DNA of 62,856 nt, from NCBI RefSeq assembly GCF_014904795.1, contig NZ_JACZFS010000066.1, positions 1 to 62,856 on the forward strand. Reading direction: 5' to 3'. Source of the stretch: Nisaea nitritireducens (GTDB lineage Bacteria > Pseudomonadota > Alphaproteobacteria > Thalassobaculales > Thalassobaculaceae). The notes below the pieces were generated by a model. It was given only the letters and a program-made list of their open reading frames with translations. It was not told where the DNA came from and ran no database searches. A program made the translations under genes and the position numbers. Shown piece after piece: positions 28,891-37,415 of this stretch; the stretch's first letter is position 1; every line of letters begins with the position of its first letter.

Positions 28891-29454
28891 ATGTCCATTT
28901 CTGGTGCGTTAAATCTGACAGTGACGGGCTCGCTTGAGAGAGCTGCCGGTAATTCCCGTCCGGGGGCGGAGGGTTCGGCTGCCGATGTCCGTGAAACTCC
29001 AGCGGCCAATCAGACAACCGCGACGACAGCACCTCCCGGAGAGATAGAAACCCGGGATGAGTCCGGACAAGGCTCGGCTCCTGTGGCACCGCGTTCGCTT
29101 GTCGACCCAGCAAACCTTTCTCAAGTGCAGGAAACGGCAGAGGAAACGGAAGCGGCGGCTGAGGACGGTGAGCCACTGACCATATCGGCGCGTCTGGTCC
29201 CGGTAGGGGATGAGGAGTCGACGGAGAGTGTCGCCCTGGACGGCCGTCCCGAGGCGGTGAAGTCCGGGGAGTTGGTCAGTGAAACCCAGAGGCTGACGGG
29301 TGAGCCGCTTGAGGTCCCCAATTACAGCATCGACCCGGCCGAGCGGGACATTGAGGTGTTCAACGAACGCATCAGCCGGTCGACCCAGGTGCTCCAGTTC
29401 CTGAACAGCCGTCCGGCTCCGCGCTCCGGGGGCGGTGTCAGCATTATCGCCTGA
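28891..29454 (+). CDS. Unrecognised acidic, mostly disordered protein
   Basis: 187 residues, low in aromatics, rich in Glu, Ala, Thr and Pro, so probably disordered until about 130. The last 60 residues (…VPNYSIDPAERDIEVFNERISRSTQVLQFLN) look ordered and helical. No signal peptide or membrane segment. The ATG at 28891 starts MSISGALNL, echoing the MTSISSL start of the unknown protein at 26229. The upstream CtrA-type box hints at motility or cell-cycle control. No homologue recognised. Confidence 0.6.
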   Translation: MSISGALNLTVTGSLERAAGNSRPGAEGSAADVRETPAANQTTATTAPPGEIETRDESGQGSAPVAPRSLVDPANLSQVQETAEETEAAAEDGEPLTISARLVPVGDEESTESVALDGRPEAVKSGELVSETQRLTGEPLEVPNYSIDPAERDIEVFNERISRSTQVLQFLNSRPAPRSGGGVSIIA

Positions 29455-29466
29455 CGAACCTCCTCT

Positions 29467-30237
29467 TTATCCGAACCGCATGTCCGCCTGCCCGAGCCCG
29501 GGAAATTCGATCCGTGCCGTGGTGCCTGCCTTGGCAAAGTGGACCCCGTTCCACGACCCGGTTGTGATCACATCACCGGCTTTCAAGCCCCGTCCTTTAA
29601 GAGAGCCTGTCCGGCCGGGCGCATGATTGGCGAGCCATGCCATCAGGGTGAAGGGATCGCCGCCGCCAAACGTTCCGGTGTCCTCGAAAGCGATACTATC
29701 GTCGAACAGCAGCCGGACGGGCTGGGTGGAGAAGTCGAGCGCCTCAGGGACCGGCATTTCGGTGCCGAGCACCAGAGAGTCATTCGCCTGGAAATCCATC
29801 AGCGCCCAGAGCGGATCGGTTTTCGGCCAGTCCAGCAGGCGGGATTCGACGATCTCGATGGCGACAATCATGCTCGACACGGCCGCCTTGATATCGTCGG
29901 GGCTGTAGGCTGTCTCACGTTTGGGCAAATCCTGGCCGAGCCGGAAGGCGATCTCTGCTTCCACACCGAAATTCCGGTGGGCGTCCGAGGCGAGCACTTG
30001 TCCCGAGGAATAGAGCTTGGAGGCGGCTATCGGCGCTGACGTCGGTTCTGTACCAGGGCTGCCGCCGACTTTCCAGGCGCCGACTTTCCGGTCGAGGAGG
30101 TCGAACGTGGCATCCTGAATGGCAAAGGCATCGTCGCGTGTCTGCGGCGCTTCGGCAGCGGGTATATCCGCGATTGGTGTGCCGGTCCCGAAAGCCTCGA
30201 ATAGCCGTTGGGCCGTTGCGCTCACTCTGTCAGACAT
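29467..30237 (-). CDS. 2-keto-4-pentenoate hydratase-like protein (fumarylacetoacetate hydrolase superfamily)
   Basis: 256 residues. N-terminal helical cap, then GAWKVGGSPG, GVEAEIAFRLG (metal Glu pair), IVAIEIVESRLLDW, LMDFQANDSLVLG and a C-terminal LKAGDVITTGSWNG…FPGLGQADMRF, as in MhpD-type hydratases. These add water to 2-hydroxydienoates or decarboxylate oxalocrotonate in aromatic meta-cleavage; no meta-cleavage genes lie nearby, so the substrate is open. It follows the CCA gene with 2 bases between. Confidence 0.82.
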   Translation of the reverse strand: MSDRVSATAQRLFEAFGTGTPIADIPAAEAPQTRDDAFAIQDATFDLLDRKVGAWKVGGSPGTEPTSAPIAASKLYSSGQVLASDAHRNFGVEAEIAFRLGQDLPKRETAYSPDDIKAAVSSMIVAIEIVESRLLDWPKTDPLWALMDFQANDSLVLGTEMPVPEALDFSTQPVRLLFDDSIAFEDTGTFGGGDPFTLMAWLANHAPGRTGSLKGRGLKAGDVITTGSWNGVHFAKAGTTARIEFPGLGQADMRFG

Positions 30238-30239
30238 TG

Positions 30240-31448
30240 TTACTCCTTGCCTGCAATGCGGTGGACCTCAGCGAGGCATTCCTCGTGTCCGGGACTGAAA
30301 TCCCGCTCGATCCACCAGGTTTCGATTTTCCGCAAAAAGTCTCCGACGCCGGGTCCGGCGGCAATCCCCATTTTCACGAGATCGGCACCGCGTAACGGCA
30401 GGTCGGGTTTGGGCCAGTCTTGCGACCGGGCGATGAGGTCCTGGGCGCGTTCCTGCTCGAGATCGCCGTTTGCATAAGCAAGCCGGACGAGATCTTCAAA
30501 CAGTGCGTTGCCGTGGATATAGATCTGCCGGCGCATCGCGGGGGCATCCGGCATTTCCTCGAGGTTGCGGCCCGAAAGGCGGGTGAACCGGGTCGCATCC
30601 GCGTTCGAGAACCGCATCCGCGCCGACGCACGGAAAGCCTGTTCGGGCACTTCCGGCGCGAATGCCGCGAGGCGCAGAATGGGGTCGGCGACTGCCGGCT
30701 CGAACGCGATTAACCGGGTGAGAGCCGTCGGATCGTAAGGGCCGGGAAGGTAGCTTTGCAGTATCCCGGCTGATTCCATAACCTCCAGCACGGAAACCGG
30801 ATCGGGCGCGGCCAGAAGTTTCAGAAACTCGGCTCCGATCCGCTCGCCTGAAAGGCTCTCGATCAGTCCGGCGTGGTCCGCACAGGCCTTGAGCCCGACT
30901 GGATCGATACCGTCCTTGCCGAAATGGGCATGAAACCGGAAGAAACGGAGAATGCGGAGCACGTCTTCCTGGATGCGGGTCGCCGGATCGCCGACGAACC
31001 GGACCCGGCCGCTCAGCGCATCGCCGTGCCCGCCGAAGGGGTCTTCCAGCGTGCCGTCCGGGCGGAGGAACATGGCGTTCATTGTGAAATCCCGCCGGGC
31101 CGCGTCCTCTTTCCAGTCTTCGGTGAAGGCGACGATCGCGCGCCGTCCGTCGGTCTCGACATCGAGCCGAAGTGTTGTGATCTCGAAATGCTCGTGGTTG
31201 ATGACCGCCGTCACCGTGCCGTGCTGCAGGCCAGTTGGCACAACCCTGATGCCGGCATCTTTCAGAAGCTCGGTTGTCTTCTCCGGAGTGAGGCGGGTGG
31301 CAATGTCGATATCCGCGATGGGCAGGTGCAATACCGCGCTGCGCACGCAGCCGCCAACGAAGCGCGCCATGTCGCCGTCCCGGTTCAGCACGTCCATCAC
31401 GGCCCGCGTCTCGGGGCTGGTCATCCAGGGTAGCGGAGAAATGCGCAT
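30240..31448 (-). CDS. CCA-adding tRNA nucleotidyltransferase (class II)
   Basis: 402 residues. Catalytic N-terminus ARFVGGCVRSAVL…ADIDIATRLTPE with the DxD carboxylates; HGTVTAVI; RRDFTMNAMF; and EDVLRILRFFRFHAHFG. The usual VRD of the first motif reads VRS here, a change tolerated in some alphaproteobacterial members. It adds or repairs the 3' CCA of tRNA. It sits in the DUF1285-Nudix-CCA block common in alphaproteobacteria, which runs tightly from 32665 down to 29467. Confidence 0.92.
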   Translation of the reverse strand: MRISPLPWMTSPETRAVMDVLNRDGDMARFVGGCVRSAVLHLPIADIDIATRLTPEKTTELLKDAGIRVVPTGLQHGTVTAVINHEHFEITTLRLDVETDGRRAIVAFTEDWKEDAARRDFTMNAMFLRPDGTLEDPFGGHGDALSGRVRFVGDPATRIQEDVLRILRFFRFHAHFGKDGIDPVGLKACADHAGLIESLSGERIGAEFLKLLAAPDPVSVLEVMESAGILQSYLPGPYDPTALTRLIAFEPAVADPILRLAAFAPEVPEQAFRASARMRFSNADATRFTRLSGRNLEEMPDAPAMRRQIYIHGNALFEDLVRLAYANGDLEQERAQDLIARSQDWPKPDLPLRGADLVKMGIAAGPGVGDFLRKIETWWIERDFSPGHEECLAEVHRIAGKE

Positions 31449-31457
31449 CAGAGGGAC

Positions 31458-32078
31458 TCAGGCATCGACGCGGGGGAGTAGCACGTCGACGAAGTTTACC
31501 AGCATTCCGGCGGTCGCGCCCCAGATGTAATAATCACCATAGGGCATGGCATAGAAGCTGCGGATCTTGTTGTTCCATTCCCGGCTGTGCCGTTCGTGAT
31601 TTTTGCGGTCCAGAAAGAATGCGAGCGGGACCTCGAAGATTTCCTGCACTTCCATCGGATCGGCCCGCATGTCGAAAGGCGGGGTGAGCAGGCCGACCAC
31701 CGGCGTAATCTCGAAGCCGGTGCGGGTGCTGTAGAGGTCGAGCTGGCCGACAATATCGATGTGGCGGCGATGGATGCCGACTTCCTCTTCCGTCTCGCGC
31801 AGGGCGGTGTCGACAGGGCCGTCATCGTGGGACTCGGCCCGGCCACCCGGAAAGCTGACCTGCCCCGGATGGACCGGCAAATCCTCCGACCGCTTGGTCA
31901 GCAGCATGGTGAGGCCCTCGTCGCGCTCCACAATCGGGATGAGAACGGAAGCCGGCCGGTTTTTGACCGGCGGCTTCATGTCCGGGTTCAGATCGTGATC
32001 GCCGCGGCCTTTTTCCGTGTCCTGTGGCCTCCCTCCCTGGAAGGCCGAACGAAGCCTGCTGCTGTCAAAATTATGCAT
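31458..32078 (-). CDS. Nudix hydrolase, CoA pyrophosphatase type
   Basis: 206 residues. The Nudix box reads G…E…RETEEEVGI within FPGGRAESHDDG…ALRETEEEVGI, preceded by LLTKRSEDLPVHPGQVSFPGG, the upstream motif that marks the CoA-pyrophosphatase (NudL) group. It hydrolyses CoA or acyl-CoA to 3',5'-ADP and phosphopantetheine. The first ~35 residues are polar and poorly conserved, so a later start is possible. It overlaps the DUF1285 stop by one base. Confidence 0.88.
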   Translation of the reverse strand: MHNFDSSRLRSAFQGGRPQDTEKGRGDHDLNPDMKPPVKNRPASVLIPIVERDEGLTMLLTKRSEDLPVHPGQVSFPGGRAESHDDGPVDTALRETEEEVGIHRRHIDIVGQLDLYSTRTGFEITPVVGLLTPPFDMRADPMEVQEIFEVPLAFFLDRKNHERHSREWNNKIRSFYAMPYGDYYIWGATAGMLVNFVDVLLPRVDA

Positions 32079-32665
32079 CAGAGAGTGCCGAGTTCATGAA
32101 AAACGCCATCGCTCCAAAGCCCGATTACGGTTTCGTCACCGCGCTCCAGACTTTCCGCCTTATCCACCAGATCATAGAATACAGGACGCAGAATGAGAGC
32201 ATCCAATCCGTTCCCGGTATCTATATAGGGGCGCGGCTCCCCGGTTTCAGGATCGGTCACGACACGAATTCGGTGATCCGGTCCGGCGGTCACAATGTGG
32301 TCAAGGTTTGTCCGGAGCATAAGTCTCCGAGATGTCATTTTCGGCGGCCCCGCATCGTCGTACCATGCATCGACGATTGTGAAGGGAGCGTCATCGACTG
32401 TGATCCTGCCACGCTCGACAGGCGTTCTGAGGGAGTAACCGCCGTCTTCGTCGCGGTGCAGGACAGTGGCGAAGAGCTTCACCAGGGATTGGCGGGTGAA
32501 GGGAGCGCCTTGATGGTACCATGTGCCGTCGGCTGCGATACGGATCCCGTAATGGCCCATATCGATCTGTTTGCGTTGTTCGCTCTTGCCTGTTGCTGCA
32601 GCTGCGATACGCTCTAACTGATCTGATGCGGGGGAGGTATCGGAAGGCGCGTTCGATGCGGTCAT
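32078..32665 (-). CDS. DUF1285 family protein
   Basis: 195 residues. The conserved core begins DMGHYGIRIAADGTWYHQGAPFTRQSLVKLFATVL and continues RRLMLRTNLDHIVTAG…GEPRPYI, the DUF1285 pattern. Two-domain beta-rich soluble protein; function unknown. It is the first gene of the minus-strand block and lies head to head with moxR, 82 bases apart. Confidence 0.85.
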   Translation of the reverse strand: MTASNAPSDTSPASDQLERIAAAATGKSEQRKQIDMGHYGIRIAADGTWYHQGAPFTRQSLVKLFATVLHRDEDGGYSLRTPVERGRITVDDAPFTIVDAWYDDAGPPKMTSRRLMLRTNLDHIVTAGPDHRIRVVTDPETGEPRPYIDTGNGLDALILRPVFYDLVDKAESLERGDETVIGLWSDGVFHELGTL

Positions 32666-32701
32666 CGGTTGCTGGCTGCTTCTATGGGTTCTTCACATGC
32701 G

Positions 32702-32718
32702 CCGCCGGTTGCCGGCGG
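32702..32718 (+). promoter_or_regulatory. Hairpin in the moxR leader
   Basis: CCGCCGG-TTG-CCGGCGG, a perfect 7-base stem with a 3-base loop, 30 bases before the moxR ATG. It lies in the 82-base divergent region and would fall in the moxR 5' leader or in the operator area. No U-run follows, so a terminator is unlikely. Confidence 0.4.
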
Positions 32719-32747
32719 GCTCTTGATAAGAAGGAAGTATAGAGTCC

Positions 32748-33758
32748 ATGACCAATTCCTCCACTCTCGATCATCGGCTCGAAACCGATACCGTTGAAAA
32801 AATCGATGCGCTCGGCGCGCGGATGGCGAAAGCCAGGGCGCAGATCGAAACGGTGATTTTCGGTCAGCGCGAGGTTGTCGATCAGACATTGACGACGGTT
32901 CTAGCCGGTGGTCACGCGTTGTTGATCGGAGTGCCCGGACTGGCCAAGACCCGGCTGGTCGAGGCGCTGGGCACGGTGCTCGGGCTTGAGGACAAGCGCA
33001 TTCAATGTACCCCGGACCTGATGCCGGCCGATATTGTCGGCACGGAGATCCTTGAGGAATCGGAAGACGGAAAGCGGCATTTCCGCTTCGTGAAGGGCCC
33101 GGTTTTCGCGCAGATCCTGATGGCGGACGAAATCAACCGGGCCAGCCCCCGGACCCAGTCTGCCCTGCTGCAATCCATGCAGGAACGCACAGTTTCCGTC
33201 GGCGGCCATACCTATGACCTGCCGTCGCCCTTCCTGGTGCTGGCGACCCAGAACCCGCTGGAACAGGAAGGCACATACCCGCTTCCGGAGGCCCAGCTCG
33301 ACCGGTTCCTGATGCAGATCGATGTCGGTTATCCGGATCGCGATGCGGAGCGCCGCATGCTGCTGGCCACGACCGGCAGTGAAGAAAGCACGGTCCAACC
33401 GGTGCTGAACGCGGCGGAACTGATCGATGCGCAGAAACTGTTGCGGCAGATCCCCGTCGGCGAAACCGTGCTTGAGGCCATTCTCGAGATCGTTCGCTCC
33501 GGTCGGCTTGAGACCACAAATGTGGATGAGGTAAAGCGCCACGTGGCCTGGGGGCCGGGCCCGCGCGCCAGTCAGGCGCTGATGCTGGCGGTCCGGGCGC
33601 GCGCCATTCTCGATGGCCGTCTGTCTCCCTCGGTCGAGGACGTGCTTGATCTGGCGCCGCCGGTATTGCGGCACCGCATGGCTCTGAACTTTGCCGCACG
33701 CGCGGAAGGTGTCTCGCTCGACGATATCATCCAGCGTCTGCTGGCCCCGCATCGCTGA
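32748..33758 (+). CDS. MoxR-family AAA+ ATPase
   Basis: 336 residues. Walker A GVPGLAKTRLVEALG, Walker B ILMADEINRASPRTQSALLQ, sensor 1 LVLATQNPLEQEGTYPLPEAQLDRFL, and C-terminal lid helices. MoxR proteins act as chaperones that activate partner proteins, usually those carrying VWA domains. The next three genes encode the typical partners (DUF58, BatA-like/DUF4159, VWA-like), so this is a complete four-gene MoxR operon. Confidence 0.95.
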   Translation: MTNSSTLDHRLETDTVEKIDALGARMAKARAQIETVIFGQREVVDQTLTTVLAGGHALLIGVPGLAKTRLVEALGTVLGLEDKRIQCTPDLMPADIVGTEILEESEDGKRHFRFVKGPVFAQILMADEINRASPRTQSALLQSMQERTVSVGGHTYDLPSPFLVLATQNPLEQEGTYPLPEAQLDRFLMQIDVGYPDRDAERRMLLATTGSEESTVQPVLNAAELIDAQKLLRQIPVGETVLEAILEIVRSGRLETTNVDEVKRHVAWGPGPRASQALMLAVRARAILDGRLSPSVEDVLDLAPPVLRHRMALNFAARAEGVSLDDIIQRLLAPHR

Positions 33759-33772
33759 GCCGGGACGCGCCG

Positions 33773-34630
33773 ATGCGTCATCATGCCGAGGAACTCGCCG
33801 GAAAATTCCCGCCCCTGCTTGTGGCGGCGGAACGGGTTGCCGCGACCGTGTCCCAGGGCATGCACGGCCGCCGGCGCGTCGGTATGGGAGAAGCCTTCTG
33901 GCAGTTCCGCCCCTATCAGGTGACTGACTCGGTGCGCCGGATCGACTGGCGCCGCACGGCGCGGACCGATGAAGTCTATGTCCGGGAGACCGAATGGGAA
34001 GCGTCGCAGAGCGTCTGGCTCTGGCGGGATTCCTCTCCCTCCATGCGTTTCTCCTCGGACCGGACGCTGCCGGAAAAGGCCGTGCGCACCGATCTTCTCA
34101 CCCTCGCGCTCGGCGCCCTTCTGGTCGAGGCTGGGGAGCGTATTGCCCTGCTGGGCGAAGGCATACCGCCGCGCGGCGGCCGCAGCGGGCTGAACCTCTT
34201 TGCCAACACACTTGAAAACGCCCGGGACAGCGCCGCCAGCCTTCCCGCCCTTGAAAGCCTGCCGCGCCATGCCGTGATGGTTCTGGTGTCCGACTTCATG
34301 GAACCCGCGGCGGATTATGCCGAGATCATCAGGCATTACGCGGCGGCCGGCATATCGGGCTTTCTGCTGCAGGTGACCGATCCGGCTGAAGAGGCTTTTC
34401 CGTTTCAGGGCCGGATTCGCTTCGAAGGCACGGAAGCCGAAACCGCGCATCTGCTGCGGCGGGCAGACCGTGTGAGAGACGCCTATATCGAGAAATTGGC
34501 GAAACACAGGGCGCAGCTGAAGGATGTCTGCCGGGGCGCGGGCTGGTTCTTTGGCCAGCATGTGACTTCCGAGCCGCCTGAGTCCGCCCTGCTCAAGCTC
34601 TATACCGCGATGACGCGGCAGGACGGGTGA
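33773..34630 (+). CDS. DUF58 domain protein (VWA-like, MoxR partner)
   Basis: 285 residues. The conserved DUF58 core begins GRRRVGMGEAFWQFRPYQVTDSVRRIDWRRTARTDEVYVRE (parts at residues 25-65), followed by the degenerate MIDAS-like SVWLWRDSSPSM and a Rossmann-like C-terminal half (VMVLVSDFMEP). Soluble. It starts 15 bases after moxR. Likely a direct substrate of the MoxR ATPase (inference from the family). Confidence 0.92.
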   Translation: MRHHAEELAGKFPPLLVAAERVAATVSQGMHGRRRVGMGEAFWQFRPYQVTDSVRRIDWRRTARTDEVYVRETEWEASQSVWLWRDSSPSMRFSSDRTLPEKAVRTDLLTLALGALLVEAGERIALLGEGIPPRGGRSGLNLFANTLENARDSAASLPALESLPRHAVMVLVSDFMEPAADYAEIIRHYAAAGISGFLLQVTDPAEEAFPFQGRIRFEGTEAETAHLLRRADRVRDAYIEKLAKHRAQLKDVCRGAGWFFGQHVTSEPPESALLKLYTAMTRQDG

Positions 34631-34640
34631 GGGCGCGCCG

Positions 34641-37415
34641 ATGCTGACACTTGGTCCCCTGGCTTTTGCCTCACCCTGGATCCTTGCCGGGCTGATCGCC
34701 CTGCCGGCGATCTGGTTGCTGATCCGGATCACGCCCCCGGCTCCCCGTACCGTCGCTTTCCCGGCAATCAGGCTGCTCTACGGATTGCAGTCTCCGGAGG
34801 AAACGCCGGATCGCACGCCCTGGTGGCTGTTGCTGCTGCGTCTGCTGTTCGCCGCGCTGGTCGTGCTGGCGCTGGCGAAACCATTGATCGGCGCCCGGCA
34901 GGAACTGGTCGGCTCCGGTCCGGTGATGATCGTGGTCGACAATGGCTGGGCGTCCGCGCCGGGCTGGACGGACCGCAAGGCGGCGGCACTGGATCTGGTC
35001 GAACGGGCAGAGCGGGCAGGCCGCGCTGTCGCGATTTTCCCGACTGCCGTTTCGGATTCCGCCGCTATCGAGCGTGGCGGGCTGATGGCCCCGGACGACG
35101 CCCGCACGTTCGTCAACGGCCTGGCACCGCAGCCGTGGCCAACGGCGCCCGCCGTCGTGGCGGAGCGGATCGCGGAAGCTCCGTTGGGTGCTGCGACTAC
35201 TGCTTCCGTCTTCTGGCTGGCGGATGGGATCGAGGATCCGGAAGACCGGTTGCTGGCGGCGCGGCTTGCCGGTTTCGGCAGCCTGACTGTCTATGAAGGT
35301 GGCGAGAGCCCGCTGGCCCTGACCGCAAGGGTCGGCGAGCGCAATGCCCTGACCGCGCGCCTGACCCGCCTGACCGCCGGCGCGGAAGAGATCGTAAATG
35401 TCCGTGCGGTGGCGACCGACGGCCGGGTATTGACCCGGGCAATGGCGACTTTCGCGGAAGGCGAGCCTGCTGCCGAAACCATCGTCGAACTCCCGCTGGA
35501 ATTGCGCAACGAGCTGGCCCGCCTTGAACTCGAGGATCGTCCGGGTGCAGCCTCGGTCGCTTTGCTGGACGAGAGTTTTCGGCGCCGCCCGGTCGGTTTG
35601 GTGGCCGGGTCCGGCTTTCAGGAGTCTCAGCCCTTGCTGGAGGAGATGTTCTATCTCGACCGGGCACTGGCGCCGTTCAGCGAGGTCAGCCGGGGCACGC
35701 TGGAGGATCTGCTGAAGCGTGATATCTCTGTCATCGCGCTGCCGGATACCGGCCTGCTGCCGTCCGGGGAAAAGGCTCTGCTGAACGACTGGGTCGCCGA
35801 CGGTGGCACGTTGATCAGGTTTGCCGGGCCGCGGCTGGCGGCGGCCAGTCTGGAAAATCGTGGGCTTGGCGAGTCCGAGCTTTTGCCGGTGTTTCTGCGC
35901 GGCGGTGACCGGTCGCTCGGCGGTGTGCTTTCCTGGTCGTCCCCGGCCGCGCTCGCGCCGTTCGAGGGGGAGACGCCGTTCTCGGATCTGCCGGATTACG
36001 AAAATGTTCTGATCTACAAACAGGTTCTGGCCGAGCCCTCTATCGAGCTGGCGGACCGGACCTGGGCCAGTCTTGCAGACGGCACGCCGATCGTGACCGC
36101 CATGTCGCGTGGAGACGGGCGCATCGTGCTGTTCCACACCACGGCGAACACGGACTGGAGCGATCTTTCCATCTCAGGTGCCTTTGTCGAGATGCTCCGC
36201 CGCATCGTCGCGGTCAGTGCCGGTGTCGGCGAGGCGGCGGGCGGCGGGACCGTGCCGGCGGTGGAAACCCTGAACGGCTTCGGCCAGCTTGGCGCACCGC
36301 AGGCCAGCACCCGGGCCCTGGAATTGGGCGGGGATGCGGCACCGGTGATCGGGCCGGACCACCCGCCGGGCTATTACGGCAGCGAGCTGTCCCGCACAGC
36401 CTTCAATCTCGGTCCGATGGCGGCGGGTATGGCGCCGCTCGCGAGTATTCCCGAAGGCAGCCTGACATCCCATTACGGCGGCGGGGACGAGCTTGATCTT
36501 GCGCCCTGGGGGTTGACCGCCGCGGCGTTGCTGCTGCTGGTCGACTTCATTATCACCCTGATCATGCGGGGCCTTGTGCGTGGTGTCGGCAATGCCCGAT
36601 CCGGGGCAAGTGCGGCGGTCCTTCTGCTTGGCGCGATGCTTTCTTTCGGCCAGTCGGGCGGTGCCATTGCACAGACGACGAGCGTGATGAGCGAGCAGGA
36701 GCGCTGGATCATGCGCGCCGCGCTCAATACGCGGCTGGCCTATGTCATTACCGGCGACCGTGACGTTGACGAGATCAGCCGTTCCGGGCTCAGCAGTCTC
36801 AGCGAAATCCTGAACCGCCGCACGGCGGTGGAGCCGCTGGAGCCGATGGCCGTCGATGTGGAGGTGGACGAGCTGTCGCTGTTCCCGCTGCTCTACTGGC
36901 CGATCACAAGTGCGCAGACCGACCTAACGCCGAGCGGGGAAGCGCGCCTCAACCTCTACATGCGCAATGGCGGCACGATCTTTTTCGACACGCGGGACCG
37001 GATCGACGCCGCCCCCGGGAGTGCCGGGCCGGGTCTACAGAGGCTGCGCTCCCTGACAAGAAATCTCGATATCCCCGCCCTCGCGCCGGTACCGGAAAAC
37101 CATGTGCTGACCAAGACCTTCTACCTGCTCGATACTTTCCCGGGCCGTTATGAGGGCGGCAGGCTTTATGTCGAGCTGGGTGAGGGGAGCAGCGAGAGCG
37201 AAGTCTCCCCGGTGATCATCGGCAGCCACGACTGGGCCGGTGCCTGGGCGAAATCCGAAGACGGATTCTACCGCTTCCCGGTGGTGCCGGGCGGCGAGTT
37301 GCAGCGGGAAATGGCCTTCCGCTCCGGCGTCAATCTGGTGATGTACATGCTGACCGGCAATTACAAGGCGGATCAGGTACATGTCCCGGCCATCCTTGAA
37401 AGGCTGGGGCAATGA
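34641..37415 (+). CDS. BatA-like membrane protein with C-terminal DUF4159 domain
   Basis: 924 residues. Two N-terminal helices (about 10-28 and 62-80) with the BatA signature (FASPWILAGLIALPAIWLLI, PPAPRTVAFPAIRLL), a large predominantly periplasmic/cytosolic Rossmann-type region including a GATase-like stretch (GTLIRFAGPRLAAA), another helix pair around 625-680, and a C-terminal DUF4159 domain (TRLAYVITGDRDVDEIS…LFPLLYWPITSAQTDLT…MRNGGTIFFDTRD). Such fusions are the standard third member of alphaproteobacterial moxR operons. Function unknown beyond envelope association. Overlaps the next gene by 4 bases. Confidence 0.9.
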   Translation: MLTLGPLAFASPWILAGLIALPAIWLLIRITPPAPRTVAFPAIRLLYGLQSPEETPDRTPWWLLLLRLLFAALVVLALAKPLIGARQELVGSGPVMIVVDNGWASAPGWTDRKAAALDLVERAERAGRAVAIFPTAVSDSAAIERGGLMAPDDARTFVNGLAPQPWPTAPAVVAERIAEAPLGAATTASVFWLADGIEDPEDRLLAARLAGFGSLTVYEGGESPLALTARVGERNALTARLTRLTAGAEEIVNVRAVATDGRVLTRAMATFAEGEPAAETIVELPLELRNELARLELEDRPGAASVALLDESFRRRPVGLVAGSGFQESQPLLEEMFYLDRALAPFSEVSRGTLEDLLKRDISVIALPDTGLLPSGEKALLNDWVADGGTLIRFAGPRLAAASLENRGLGESELLPVFLRGGDRSLGGVLSWSSPAALAPFEGETPFSDLPDYENVLIYKQVLAEPSIELADRTWASLADGTPIVTAMSRGDGRIVLFHTTANTDWSDLSISGAFVEMLRRIVAVSAGVGEAAGGGTVPAVETLNGFGQLGAPQASTRALELGGDAAPVIGPDHPPGYYGSELSRTAFNLGPMAAGMAPLASIPEGSLTSHYGGGDELDLAPWGLTAAALLLLVDFIITLIMRGLVRGVGNARSGASAAVLLLGAMLSFGQSGGAIAQTTSVMSEQERWIMRAALNTRLAYVITGDRDVDEISRSGLSSLSEILNRRTAVEPLEPMAVDVEVDELSLFPLLYWPITSAQTDLTPSGEARLNLYMRNGGTIFFDTRDRIDAAPGSAGPGLQRLRSLTRNLDIPALAPVPENHVLTKTFYLLDTFPGRYEGGRLYVELGEGSSESEVSPVIIGSHDWAGAWAKSEDGFYRFPVVPGGELQREMAFRSGVNLVMYMLTGNYKADQVHVPAILERLGQ

